64,000 bases of DNA from Garcia nutans (Eukaryota > Streptophyta > Magnoliopsida > Malpighiales > Euphorbiaceae), in the NCBI GenBank assembly GCA_947685225.1, contig CANTUV010000014.1, forward strand, positions 2,170,001 to 2,234,000, given 5' to 3'. The notes below the pieces were generated by a model. It made no database searches. It had not been told where the DNA came from and saw nothing but the letters and a program-made list of their open reading frames with translations. Both the position numbers and the translations under genes were made by a program. Positions 26,922 to 38,893 of this stretch are shown one piece after another (positions within the stretch are counted from its first letter, which is position 1; each line of letters starts with the position of its first letter).

Positions 26922-29900
26922 GAAAACGCCTTATTATAATACAAAAAATGTTAAAAGCGTATCAAAGTTCGATTTCATATAAAATAAAAAAATAAATTAT
27001 TATTTAAATTTCGATTATATTTCATTCTGATTTTAATTTCGAAATTTGAACTAATTAGTTACTTAGATAATTGACTGAATTATATTATTACTCTACCAGA
27101 AATTTATATTGCCCTTTTATAAAGAATCATATTTGCTATTTGGTCTTTTATATTGACCGAATGATGATTCAATTTCGATAAATACTAAATTATACCTTAA
27201 AATTTTATATGATAACATAGCTTCTAGATTTAAAAATGTGGTACTATCATCTGTGTTAAAATTACCTTTCACTGAAACATAACTTGTTGGAACATTATCA
27301 ATAAGCGTAAATTTACACATTAAAACAAGACATCAAAAAAATTTTTCCCGTTAAATCCATTCCTTGCTTGTACATGAAAAAATAATAGTATTTTTAATAA
27401 CAAAATTCATATAAATCCTTTAATTTTCGAAATGTGCTAAGAAAAAATCAATTTTAGTTTAATACATGTGAATCATGGCCCGTATTGCCTTTTTGTTAAT
27501 CCTTTACTTTTGTCCAATATTTTTAGATTAAAAATTATAAAATGTTGATAGGATGGATGGGGAAAGGACTCATTATTCAATATAAAAGTTATGAATTAAA
27601 AAAAATTGAAAACACCCCTTCAATACAAACCCAAATTAACATCAACCAGTTTTGTCTCGCGCAATGTGCGGAGGTTATAATTTTATTATTTAATTATGAG
27701 CGTAATTATTTTTTTTAGTACTGATAAGTTTTTTTTATTAAATCAATAAATTAAAAAAATTAAACAAAACATATATAAATAAATAACTTAATAATTGAAA
27801 AGCTCATTCTTTTACATATTTCATAATAAATACATAACATATTATATTAGATATATTAGATTACGAAAATAATAATTATTTATTACTATATAATATATAT
27901 AAAAAATTCAAATAATATTGATAAAGTGTATTAAATTAATTATTAATACTTGTCCATTATATATATATATATTTGATTTGCCTCATAAAAAAAAGTAATC
28001 TTTTACCATAAAAAAATAAAAAAAAATAAATATTACCTTTTATTTCAAATTAATTACTATTAAATATATAATTTTTTGAGTTGAAAATTTTTTATTTAGT
28101 TATTTATAATTATAATGAAAAATTTTTGACCCTTAAAATGCTCACTTAATAATTATTAGTTTCTTAATTAATAATTTTTTATAAATAATAATAAATAATA
28201 TATATTTAATTATTTAATATCTTATTAAATTATTGACTTATTAAAATTTAATTTTGTATTTTTTTTCCTTTTGCTTACTTAATAGCCTATTATTTATTTA
28301 TTTTCCTTAGTTTTTATATGTAAATGTAAATATTGTTTGTTGTTTACTCGAAATAAATTTATGAGATTGCATGTTAAGATATTTTAGCGACAAGTGTATT
28401 TACTCTTGATAGACATGTTTGATTCTCTACATCTCTATTGAAATACTAAAAAAAATTATGAAATTTAAAATTTTCTCAAAAAAGAAAATAAAAGAAAAAA
28501 AAAAAAACAAAGCAAAAGAGTGAGTCAGGCAAAGTCCAGCACGACACGTTAAACGACAGGTAAGCGTATAGGGAGTGACAAATGTAAACATCATCCTATT
28601 GTTTAAGATACTTTGAGGGTCTCAATTGCAATTCAGCATGCCTTTCTTTTTAAATCGAGCGCTAATCATACTTCTCAGTTCTCATCAACATGATTGCCAA
28701 TGCACCTCACCCTATCACTACCCTCTATCTATTATATTTTACTGTCATTTTTTTTTGTTTTTCAAAGTCAAACCTTAGAGAATGTCTTGTCTCTCTCTCT
28801 CTCTCTCTTTCTTTGTGGAAATTGGGTCCCCTCGATCAGATTTGCCGGTGGGACACGTGCCCTTGATCTATTTGAAAACGACATAGTATTTGAGGTGTCT
28901 TCTTCTCCTCAAAAGAGCCCATCATTAACATAATTTATGTATATACATAAAAAAATTTGAATAAGTTACTATGACATCTCTAGCCTTTTCAAATAATTAG
29001 CTTCTCAAACTTTTATTGTTTCAAAATTAACTCATATATTAATTTTTTTTAGAAATACTAAAATTTGAAAAATTAAATCATTTTATAATAGAAAAATTAA
29101 AGTGTTTTAATTAAAATCATATGAATAAAAATATTATAATTAATAATTAAAAATATGGGATATTAATAAAATTCAAGAATTAAAAATATTAATTTTTAAA
29201 ATAATAAGAATTAAAATATTAATTTTGCTAAAAATTTATGAGTACCAAAGAAAGTTAACCAAAATATTTTGTATATATTATATTATATTATATAAAAAGA
29301 AAGTGGACAAATGAATAATATATTCCTTATTTGATGTATATACATGGGTTTCGTTTGTTTTTGTTGATCAAGTAAATTGTAATGGGTTACTTTCACAAAC
29401 CCACAAATGTAATTTTAAAGACAGACCTAACAAATTGAGAAATAAGAAGCAAATATTGGTGTCTTTTTTGCATAGAAAAGTCGATATTACTCAAAAGAGT
29501 GGAAAATCTTTGAAACAAGTTTGACAACTTACACACCATGACTTTGAATGATGGATTTAGTTTCGATTTATCCCACATGAGTTAAGGACCCCTCTTTTTC
29601 TTTCTCTCTCATTAAAATAAAAAAGATTTAACCATCCCATGTTACCATTATAAAATTAACTAAAATTTTTACAAGGTGTATTAAGTCAAAATTTTAGTAT
29701 ATTTTAATAGAATTCTATAGATTCTTTTTAAAATTTACTTAAAATTTAATAGAGTTTATTAAATTTTTATTATAGACTTTAATAAATTTTGATGAATTTT
29801 AAATTTTTTATATAGTTAATATTTTTAATAAAAATATAATATATTTTATTAGAAACATTATACTATAAATATAACTTCTATGGTATTTGATAAATGAATA

Positions 29901-31419
29901 AATATTATAAAATTTTATAGTAAATAAATAAAATATATAGATATAATTTTTTTTTCAATATTATCATTATAAGATAAAAAATTATAAAATATAAAAATAT
30001 AAAAATAATTAAAATATAAATTACATTAGATAGTTTCAACATTTTTCCCATTAAACAAAAGAAATTTTTAAAAAAAATCATAGGAAATCATTTAAATATT
30101 GATCAATTAAATTTTTTTTATTCAATCATTCAAGATATTTCTTCAAATAAATTTATGTATCAACAAAAATTACATAGTATATTTGATATTGATAATCGTA
30201 ATATTTCTTGCTCATTAATAGATGATAATTTTTTTCAATTAATCTATAAGGCTTTGATCTTTCGTATCAACAAATTTTGAATTATAATTGAAATATTTAA
30301 ATTTATCACGTTTATATTAGTAACGGGTTGAGTTACTGATTTCTTTTGCTGATCAAGTATTATCTTCTTATTATTATCTTTTGTTTAAATTTACTTTTTT
30401 TTTTTGGCGTTACTCACGAATTTTCATTTTCTACACTTGTTATTTAATATTTTTATTTCTTAATTCCCTTAAAAAAACTAAATAATCTCTCTCTCTCTCT
30501 TGTGAAGATAATTGAAAAATTATTATTTAAATTGAATGTATATATTAATAAAAAATTATTAAAATAATAATTATAAAAAAATAAATAATTTTATAAACTT
30601 GATATATATATATATATTCGATTTAAATAAATATTTCTAAAAAGATAAAATATAAACTAATGAAGATAATTCATCCTTATAAAATAATGAGCTAACTAGC
30701 CCCTGTCTCATTGAAGAGGTTCTTGCAAAATGTAAACCCTAGAACCATATTAAATTATCTCTTTTAATATGAAAATATTAATTAGTTTTTTTAACTAATA
30801 ATGAAATAAAAATACTTTTAGTACATTTGACACTAATTTAAAATACAATTAACTAAATCCAAAATATATTTAATTGTAAAATAATAAATTCAGTATATTT
30901 TCATATTCTAATAATGACAATGAATCTGAGGCACAGATGTGTAAAATAGTTGAATCATCATGTCTGATTAATTTAATCAATTATATTAATTTAAATTGAT
31001 TAATTTAATTAATTTTAATTTATATATTTATTAATAAAATTAATTTAACTCGATCGAACTGATTGTTAATTTTTAAAAATAAATTTTTTTAACTAGCTAA
31101 TAAGAATTGGATTGGTGAATCCTCAAAACCTGATCAATCCCACAGATAAATATCCCTAATCTAAGGCTTCAATATGACTCTAAGATAACTCCAGTAATAG
31201 TTGTATTTTAGCGAGGAGAAGGCAGGCAGAACCCAGGTAAAAAACAGTTATGTTCACTGCTTTACTCAATTTTGCTGTTGCGTTAACTTCCCTACACAAT
31301 TATACCCTCCCCGCAGCTGCAAGAACTAGTGCTTCTCTTCATCACTCCTTTTTCCTTTTTTATGAGTTTTTCCACACTTTCCCCACTCTTCTTTGCTAAG
31401 AAAAAACGTAAAGGTAACG

Positions 31420-31421
<2 letters not shown>
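24601..31421. other. Gene-poor intergenic region
   Basis: No gene is supported over almost 7 kb. A patch at 24620-24760 is richer in G+C than its surroundings but contains no ORF. Short ORFs at 25078-25591, 27117-27320, 28694-28933 and 29393-29578 show no domain, no plausible splicing partners and mostly A/T-driven composition. A TC run lies near 28793-28809. The segment at 29390-29580 has less biased composition and could be a transposon or old UTR fragment, but I cannot name it. Confidence 0.5.
26880..26922. repeat. Compound (CATA)n(TA)n microsatellite
   Basis: About four CATA units pass directly into about twelve TA units. It is a simple length-variable locus. Confidence 0.9.

Positions 31422-31450
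<29 letters not shown>
31422..31450. repeat. (TC)n microsatellite in the DUF740 gene leader
   Basis: About fourteen TC units lie 383 bp upstream of the DUF740-type start codon, inside the likely 5' UTR or core promoter. Pyrimidine repeats of this kind are frequent in plant 5' UTRs. Confidence 0.9.
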
Positions 31451-31454
<4 letters not shown>

Positions 31455-31832
31455 ATCAAATATCAATCACTCTAAACAAATGTCATTGTACCTTCAAAAG
31501 TCTCCATCTTTTCAATCTCTCAGTCTCTTTCTTTAGCTCTTTAAGTTAAACTCTACTTCCCTCTACCTTCAAAAAAAAAACTCTACTTCCCTCAGCAGCC
31601 ACTTCCTTCTCCTTTATTAATTACACCCATTAGAGCTACTACTAGGCAGCATTTGATCTTCATTTATTTTAAGTTCTGTTTCTTCATCAAAATCCAAGTA
31701 AATCAGTCTTTGAGTTTTTTGGGAATTCAAAAAAAAAAACTAATCTTTGAAGTCTTGAAAATTCAAGAAAACCAGTCTTTTGAGTCTTGGAAGTTCAAGA
31801 AGATCAATCCTTTTTTTTAAGTGTGGGAAGCT

Positions 31833-33062
31833 ATGAAAGAGAGAGGCAAAGCAGTGGATATGTATAACAAGAGCAGTGACTTGTTTTTTCAAGATTACAG
31901 TACTTCATCATCTGATCTTCCATGCAAGAAACACCCATCATCTTCTTCAGTTGGTATATGTGCGTATTGTCTTAAAGATCGTTTAGTTAAGCTTGTTTGC
32001 TCAGATTGTGGAGAACAAAGGCTTTCTTCTTGTTCTTGCTCTGAGATCTCTTCCAATCGTAATTCTTGCACTGTTGATGTAGGCAGTGTTGGTCGAATCT
32101 CATTCTTGATTGAAAATGAAAATCAAAGAAATAGTATTGAAGATTCTAATTCTCATTCATCAAATTCTAAGCCAAAGACTAATACTGAAGTTGATTTCAT
32201 GCTTAAAAGAAGCAGTAGTAGCTGTGTTGAGATTAAAAGAAAAAGTGGGTTTTGGAGAATTGGGAAGCTATTCAGCAAGAAAAGAGAAAAGGGTAATTGT
32301 GAAAGAAGTAGTGTTGGTGGATTTGAAGAAGAAAAGAGTGATCTTTGGGTTGTTGATTATATGGGTGTGTCAAGATCAAGGTCTCTTTGCAGTTTCAGGG
32401 GAGGTGGGTTTTTTGGTTCAGAAGATGGAACTTTTTCTGGTGCTAGGAGTTCAATTTCAGCTGCAAGAAGTTCAATTTCAGCCGCTAGAAATTCTGGTGT
32501 CAATGGTGGTTTATTTTTTGATTCTGATAGAAAAAGTGGATTCAGTGAAACAGAGCCAAGAAAAAGTGGGTTTAGTGAAACAGAGCCAAGAAAAAGCGGA
32601 TTCAGTGTTTTAGATCCTGATCATAAGCTTGATAATTCTGGTTTTAATGGAGCAAATAATAATACTAGACGTGTATTTTCTCTTAAAGATGGAAACTTTG
32701 TTACTAGTATGGATGATTCAGGCTTTATTGACCTGAAATTTGATTTCCCATCAGATTCTAAAACAGAGTCAAAGATAGGCAGTGGTGCGGGTGGTGCTTT
32801 TTCAGACTCAATCTCTGCTTGTGGGAGCATGAGAGGCAATGATTTTGGGGCAGTACAGGAACAATGTGGAGGCAATTTTGGGAGTTTTGCGGGAGATGGG
32901 ATGTTCAGTAATAGAGGGTCTTGTAGGATCACAGTCAGTGACAGAGGGATTAAAAGAAGCAGGAAAAGTTTCAAAAGTTGGAGATGGATTTTCAGGCATA
33001 ATAATCCTAATCCAAATTCAAGAAAGAAAGATGAAGACTTTGTAGTCAAACCATTAGCTTAG
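31833..33062 (+). CDS. DUF740 / OCTOPUS-like family protein, single exon
   Basis: A single open frame of 409 aa; the first ATG of the frame is 31833 (MKERGKAVDMYN). Residues about 29-72 form a Cys-rich block (CKKHPSSSSVGICAYCLKDR then LVCSDCGEQR and SCSC) resembling the CxxHP...GxCxxCLxxRL N-terminal motif of plant DUF740/UPF0503 proteins such as OCTOPUS, which are plasma-membrane-associated proteins acting in phloem differentiation and polarity. The middle and C-terminal parts are Ser/Gly rich and probably disordered, with basic clusters (KRKSGFWRIGKLFSKKREKG near 140; KRSRKSFKSWRWIF near the C-terminus) that could bind membrane. Two internal repeats are present: (A)ARSSISA twice and a perfect ten-residue RKSGFSETEP repeat with a partial third copy. 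It is shorter than OCTOPUS itself. Family membership rests on the N-terminal motif and overall architecture; a specific function is not claimed. Confidence 0.75.
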   Translation: MKERGKAVDMYNKSSDLFFQDYSTSSSDLPCKKHPSSSSVGICAYCLKDRLVKLVCSDCGEQRLSSCSCSEISSNRNSCTVDVGSVGRISFLIENENQRNSIEDSNSHSSNSKPKTNTEVDFMLKRSSSSCVEIKRKSGFWRIGKLFSKKREKGNCERSSVGGFEEEKSDLWVVDYMGVSRSRSLCSFRGGGFFGSEDGTFSGARSSISAARSSISAARNSGVNGGLFFDSDRKSGFSETEPRKSGFSETEPRKSGFSVLDPDHKLDNSGFNGANNNTRRVFSLKDGNFVTSMDDSGFIDLKFDFPSDSKTESKIGSGAGGAFSDSISACGSMRGNDFGAVQEQCGGNFGSFAGDGMFSNRGSCRITVSDRGIKRSRKSFKSWRWIFRHNNPNPNSRKKDEDFVVKPLA

Positions 33063-33400
33063 ATCAATTTAATTTCTCTTGTGTTTTTTCTTCTTTATTT
33101 ATTCCCTTTTGTTTATTTTGGAGTAATTTTATGTGTATTAGTCCTTAATTAATTTGGTGATGCCTCTCTGATTTGCACAGTTATATTTTGATAAAGTTTA
33201 GAAAAGGGAAAAAAAATGAAAAAAAAAAAAAACAAAAGTAGGTAATTTGCATGAGTTTTTGCTTACTTTCACTTCAAGATTAAGGAAACTAAAAGACGTT
33301 TGAAGAAAAAGAAAAAAAATATTTTTTTTGAAAGAAAGAAAAAGAAAAAGAAAAAAACTTAAAATGCTCAATTCTATACGGTTATGAATTTGCTTTTATT
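33063..33400 (+). other. 3' flank of the DUF740-type gene with purine-rich low complexity
   Basis: The likely 3' UTR is followed by A-runs and a (GAAA)n-like tract near 33300-33360. No other feature is seen. Duplicated sequence begins shortly afterwards. Confidence 0.5.
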
Positions 33401-35166
33401 TGATTGGTATATTTTTATAAAATTAAAAAAATATATATTTTATTATATGAAAAATTTTATTAATATGATACGATAAATTCATAAAATACATGAAATCCAT
33501 AATAAGTTATTATGGGACTTATCATGCATATTATCTTAAACAAGAGATTAATACAAGGCTCATCTATTTTGTTCTTAATTAATTTAACTTCCATACGAAG
33601 CTCTAATTTAAGATCTCTCCACTTCTTCAGCATCGTCCTTAACATTTAACAGGGAAAATAAAAATACTTGTCTAAGTTAACTATATATCTGAATTTTATA
33701 TGCCAAATAAATAATTGTGAATAATTTAAAACATTATTTAAAGTTACGTTTATTTTTTCTAATTCAACATACACCTGTTTCTTTTTCTTTTTTATATTTT
33801 TTAAAAAATTACATAATATACTGTCACACTCTTATTTTTTTTCTAAAAATATAATATATAATTTTTAAGAACTTGTAAAAATATTATTTTTCTAATATAA
33901 TTTAAAATATATTATATATTATATACTTTTAAAATTGGACTTTTGATAAAAATATAAGAAAAATTAAAAATAATTTAAAATTTATCATATTTATAAAATA
34001 TTTATTAAAATATCAAAATTTATAAAATATTTATCAAAATATCATATTTTTATTAGTTTACAATGAGTTTATAAGTACTTTACAATGAGTTTATAAATTT
34101 TATATAGTTTATATTGAGTTTATAATAAAATAATTAAAATATTTTTAATAAAAAAAATAAAAATTTATAAAAATAGGATGAAGGAAGACATTTATTCTTG
34201 AAAATTTGCTCTCAATCTGGCCCAATTAAACTGCTAGGTTCAGTCCATTGCGGAGCTAAGTATGTTTTACATTGGATATGGAAATTGGAAAGAGGGTGAG
34301 ATTGATTCTAAATCCTACAGTCTTATATTTGAACACTTATTAGCTGAATAATTATGTATACTTTTTTGATAAATATTTATGAAATATCGGCATTTTAAAT
34401 TTGGACATGTAAATGTATCTTGTTTGAGGTTTCTTTTTTATATGTAACGAAATATATTACTCATTATTCTAAGCTTGATAAGTCCATTGAAACCATTCTT
34501 AAATATTGTTGTTTCAAATCAATCTTCCATTTGTTTGAAGTCAAATTTCATAGAGTTAAATTGAAATTTATTTTATTAATTTTCATATTTAGATAGATAT
34601 AACTAATAAAATTATATTATTTATTTTAAAAAAGTCATTTAAAAAAAGTAAAATCATTCAAAATAGGAAGAAAAATTTTATAACAACTCAATTCATTTAA
34701 TAAACTCTATTATTAAAAATCCAAAAACACTCTCATTTGAATTCAATTATGATTTTTTCTATATATAAGGATAAAATGATAGAATAACTATATTTTTTTT
34801 TCTGTTTTTAATTACTCCAAACAATAAAATTCAAATGAATTCTACAACTTCAAAATTTATTCCAACCATATAACTCTATAATTAATTGAATTCAATTCAA
34901 TTTAATTGTTTTACATAATATTTATTCCATTCCAAACCTGTCTAGCTTTTTCCTTTGCCTCCTCCTGCAGATCCAATTTCGGTATTCTTATTGGTAACCC
35001 AAGGTGAAAAGCATAACCCACTACCTTGTTTTGGACTGTGCAACAGAAAGGAGCAATACTTCATTTGATAAAATCACGGAGCATGCAGATCAGTTTATTA
35101 GTAATGAACTATTATAGTTTAATCAAAATTCTCGAATTTGAATAATGCGTATATAACTAGCTATGT

Positions 35167-35724
35167 TGTTGGTGGTAGCACACCAAAATTGAAAAATAAA
35201 AATAAAGAAAGTCAAAAATGCAAGGTGCCTAACAATGAAGAAATTGTAAAAAATGTGAGGTGAAAATGGGAGGTGCCTAATTTAGCCTAATTTTCACCTA
35301 ATTTAGTTTGACAATTTATTTGCATTTGAAGCCTATAAATAGGCTCATTCTCTCCATTTGTAAATACACCAAGCAAACACAAAATATAGCTTAAGGAGAG
35401 CTATAGGTTAAATACCAAATAGTTTATATTAGGAATTAGAGAATCAATCTCTTGGAGTTCTTTGGAGTATAAATATTTGGGGGTTGTTTTGTGGGTGTCG
35501 GTTAGAAAAATATTTTGTAATTTGTGGTTGTAACAATTTGCCGCATAGTGAATATTTTTCTTGGTTGTCGTTAGACAACGACCGTGGTTTTTCTCCATTC
35601 GGGAGTTTTCCACGTTAAATCATTGTGTTTTATTCTCTTTAATTTCTCAATTGTTATTTTATTTTCTCATTTATTCCTGCTTAAAGACGGTCCGAGGGGC
35701 GGGAAAATAGCGATTTTCCCAACA
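35167..35724 (+). repeat. 5' LTR of the gag-only element
   Basis: Starts TGTTGGTGGTAGC and ends TTTTCCCAACA. A CCTATAAATAGGC motif near 35332-35344 is a good TATA box, followed about 30 bp downstream by a plausible transcription start in this LTR. Confidence 0.95.
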
Positions 35725-35726
35725 AG

Positions 35727-35738
35727 TGGTATCAGAGC
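35727..35738 (+). other. Primer-binding site (initiator tRNA-Met)
   Basis: TGGTATCAGAGC lies two bases after the 5' LTR and is the standard plant Ty1/copia primer site. Confidence 0.95.
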
Positions 35739-36067
35739 TTAGGTGTTATAATTTTTTGTCAAAAATCTTAGTATGCTCTGTGGTTGCAGCTTGGTCTGAT
35801 CTTCCACATCAGAAAAGATTTTTGTTAAAAATTATTTTTGTTTTTAAGCTGGTGGAACTTTGGAAAAGGTGGAGCCGTTTTGCTTTGGTGTGCTTGAGTA
35901 TTGGTGGTGAGATAAATAATTACATGTCGAGGTAAATTCTGTCAAACGACACGAATTTAGTCTAAGGCAAGTGGATTTTAAGTGAGACCTTTGTGACTCC
36001 TCCTCTTACCTGAGAATTTACCTGGTGTAATATTTATTTATGGTCCTTTATTAAGCACAAAGTAAGC

Positions 36068-36892
36068 ATGTCGGCAATGAGATGCGAGATTGAGAAATTT
36101 GATGGGAGAATGAATTTTGCACTGTGGCAAGTGCAAGTCAAAGACGTGTTGATACAGTCTGGACTACATAAGGTTTTGCAGGGTAAACCAGTCAGCGGAA
36201 GAAATTCAGAAAAAGGCGGTGGCAGTGGAGACTCAGAAAAATCCAAGATTAGTGACGAAGAATGAGAGGAGCTGGATATCAAGGCGGCAAGTCAAATTCG
36301 CATGTGTCTAGCAAAAAATGTTCTTGCTAATGTGCTTGGATTGTCCACGACAAAGGAGCTGTGGGAGAAACTGGAAGAATTGTATCAGGGAAAAAATATA
36401 TCCAATAGGTTATATTTGAAAGAGCAATTTCATACGTTGAAAATGGCGGAAGGTACAAAGCTGTCCGATCACCTGAGTGTCCTCAATGGTATTATCTCTG
36501 AATTAGAAACTCTTGGAGTGAAAACCGAAGATGAAGATAAAGCTCTCCGGCTCATCCTGTCACTTCCTTCAACATATGAGCACATGAAGCCTGTTCTGAA
36601 ATATGGTAGTAAGGAAGTGGTGTATGCGGATGTGGTTAGTAAGCTCATTACTGAGGAGAGAAGACTGAATGAAATGGAAAATAAATCTTATGAGAATTCA
36701 GCTTTATCTGTCGGTATCAGGAAAAAGAATAAAGGCTCCGGAAAGAGGAAGGTTGTCTGCTGGGGGTGTGGTCAAACTGGACACGTGAGGAAGGATTGCC
36801 CGAACGGTGGAGCTGATTCGGCTAGAAGCTCTAACGTTGTTGCTGCCAATGTGATCTCCTGTGGCGAAGGAGATGATGAGTTGTCTCTGTAG
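36068..36892 (+). pseudogene. copia-type Gag (UBN2/DUF4219 family with CCHC zinc knuckle), one in-frame stop
   Basis: The frame opens MSAMRCEIEKFDGRMNFALW, the DUF4219-type start of copia Gags, and runs to 36262, where TGA (36263-36265) replaces what is probably a Trp codon. The same frame continues without interruption from EELDIKAASQIRMCLAKNVL to the final stop at 36892. Next come the UBN2-type region (LGLSTTKELWEKLEELYQGK, YLKEQFHTLKMAEGTKLSDH, LRLILSLPSTYEHMKP) and a CCHC knuckle, CWGCGQTGHVRKDC. With the single stop the ORF would encode about 275 codons. The stop may have arisen after insertion, or the product may be made from sister copies. About 350 bp of apparently noncoding spacer (36893-37234) separates gag from the polypurine tract. 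Confidence 0.88.
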
Positions 36893-37244
36893 TTGAGAGA
36901 AGTGTGTCCTCATGGCATGATTGCTACCCGTTGAGATGCCATGGAAGAGGACTGATTATTGGTAGCTGGTCCACGGAAATGCGCGCTGCATTGGTTGACA
37001 GTTGATGCAAGGTGCGTGGTGAAAAAATTATGTCGATGGCTAATGAACTCTCGGAAAGTCAACAGGAGGGTTGCACCATAAACTATTAGCGGGATCCGAC
37101 ATGGCCGATGAAAAATTCTTGGAGTTGGCGAAATAATTCCAAGTGTCAATACTCTTTTATGGTGGAGTATGTTAATTCTTGACGTTAAGAATTATAATTG
37201 TCGGTAACAGACAATGTTGTGTTTTTATTTTTCAAGGTGGAGAT

Positions 37245-37802
37245 TGTTGGTGGTAGCACACCAAAATTGAAAAATAAAAATAAAGAAAGTCAAAAATGCA
37301 AGGTGCCTAACAATGAAGAAATTGTCAAAAATGTGAGGTGAAAATGGGAGGTGCCTAATTTAGCCTAATTTTCACCTAATTTAGTTTGACAATTTATTTG
37401 CATTTGAAGCCTATAAATAGGCTCATTCTCTCCATTTGTAAATACACCAAGCAAACACAAAATATAGCTTAAGGAGAGCTATAGGTTAAATACCAAATAG
37501 TTTATATTAGGAATTAGAGAATCAATCTCTTGGAGTTCCTTGGAGTATAAATATTTGGGGGTTGTTTTGTGGGTGTCGGTTAGAAAAATATTTTGTAATT
37601 TGTGGTTGTAACAATTTGCCGCATAGTGAATATTTTTCTTGGTTGTCGTTAGACAACGACCGTGGTTTTTCTCCATTCGGGAGTTTTCCACGTTAAATCA
37701 TTGTGTTTTATTCTCTTTAATTTCTCAATTGTTATTTTATTTTCTCATTTATTCCTGCTTAAAGACGGTTCGAGGGGCGGGAAAATAGCGATTTTCCCAA
37801 CA
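37245..37802 (+). repeat. 3' LTR of the gag-only element
   Basis: Same length as the 5' LTR (558 bp) and almost identical to it. A polypurine tract at 37234-37244 precedes it and the TATGT target duplication follows it. Confidence 0.95.
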
Positions 37803-38893
37803 TATGTATAATTAAGAAGTTCAAGATAATTCCTATTCTTAATCAACTACTGTCCTCCAATCAATACAAAAGGGTATGTTTTCTATCTATCCAATCTCTT
37901 TTAATTTTTTTTTCTGTTGTTGATTAGTTAGAATTTACAGCCTTAGATTTGAAGATAGATCAATATTATTAATCTAGCTCAATCTTTAATGTTTATAAAA
38001 AAATAAATTAAGCTATAATTGATCGTAAATACAATTAAAAAAAATGCAAAAAGGGTTGGGATAACCGTTTCCATCTTGATGAAATTAAATTTCAGGGAAG
38101 CTTACAGAAACTCAAAGCAGAAAGCAAAAGGCAACATGCTGTTTGAAAAGCTTGATTATTACTGAATTTAAGTCATTGGTTTTAATGTTAGATTAATTAT
38201 TTGTTGTTATTTGTCGAAGCTTGGTGTAGATAAAAAACTTGGATAGTATAAAAAAATGAACTTGGTTTACGTGCACATATAGCCAACCGCCAGCCAGATA
38301 AAATAAATGAATTTCCTGGAGCAACGGCATAAGATACTTTTTTTATTATCCAAGCTCTTTTGACTTCATTTGTGGACCACAAGCTAAGATCAAAGTAAAA
38401 AAAAAAAAAATTTACATTTTCAAAGCCCCTCTGGTTTTACTAGCATATAAAATATTCTATGGTCGCTAAAACTTAAACAAAAAATTCTTATATTATGAAT
38501 TTTCTATTTTCGACATGGATAGTTTGGTATAATTAGTGCGAACTGGGGAGATGAATGTGCACAAAAACTCATATAATATAATTGGAAACCTCGTATATCC
38601 TTCTCTTAATAGATAATTTTTCAGTTCTCAAATGGCCCTTTTGAATTTTTTTTTATAGAAATTGAGCATTTGACAGTTTCAAAGTTATAGGACAAGTAAA
38701 TAGATGGAAATGGCATTTCACCTTCTTTACATATAACAATATAATTATATAAATATACGTAGAGGCCCGCCCACCAGAAATAACAATATAATACATTGAT
38801 TAGAACTCAGTTGTTTAAAAACCTACAAACAATTATTCCAATCTCAAGTTACTGTAAATCTTTTGTTGTTCTCATTTTAGAAATCAATTGAAG

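Larger units (their letters stand above)
35167..37802 (+). mobile_element. Gag-only copia-type LTR retrotransposon (TR-GAG-like), young and non-autonomous
   Basis: Two 558-bp LTRs (35167-35724 and 37245-37802), each beginning TGTTGG and ending CCCAACA, flank a 1520-bp interior. The target-site duplication is TATGT (35162-35166 and 37803-37807). A primer-binding site (TGGTATCAGAGC, matching initiator tRNA-Met) follows the 5' LTR after two bases, and a polypurine tract (AAGGTGGAGAT) precedes the 3' LTR. The interior encodes only a Gag; no protease, integrase, reverse transcriptase or RNase H is present. This is the architecture described for plant TR-GAG elements, which need pol from a relative. 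The LTRs differ at only about three sites by eye (35316/37326 area, 35460/37538 area, 35690/37770 area), so insertion was recent. Confidence 0.93.
34955..38170 (+). pseudogene. Truncated DUF1262 pseudogene, split by an LTR element
   Basis: Around 34965-35062 a decayed exon 1 is visible: it matches the stretch that encodes GPNSGILVIQDEEAQPTCCF in the intact copy at 56658, with indels. A matching piece of late exon 1, then GGTATGTTTTC and a TTTCAG/GGAAGCTTACAG acceptor, appear at 37840-38120, after which similarity fades. The start codon and nearly all of exon 2 are missing. A gag-only retroelement (35167-37802) lies in the middle. It was already non-functional before that insertion, because unit II carries the same truncated copy without the element. 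Confidence 0.7.

Noticed and set aside
27117..27320. 67-codon minus-strand ORF with less biased composition
   Set aside because: No known domain, no upstream or downstream exons, and surrounded by AT-rich noncoding DNA.
32110..33049. Overlapping ORFs of up to 167 codons on both strands of the DUF740-type gene
   Set aside because: They are shadows of the 409-aa frame, which has the recognisable Cys-rich N-terminal motif and is much longer.
35401..35613. 70-codon minus-strand ORF, repeated at 37479-37691
   Set aside because: It occurs identically in both LTRs of the gag-only element and is antisense LTR sequence, not a gene pair.
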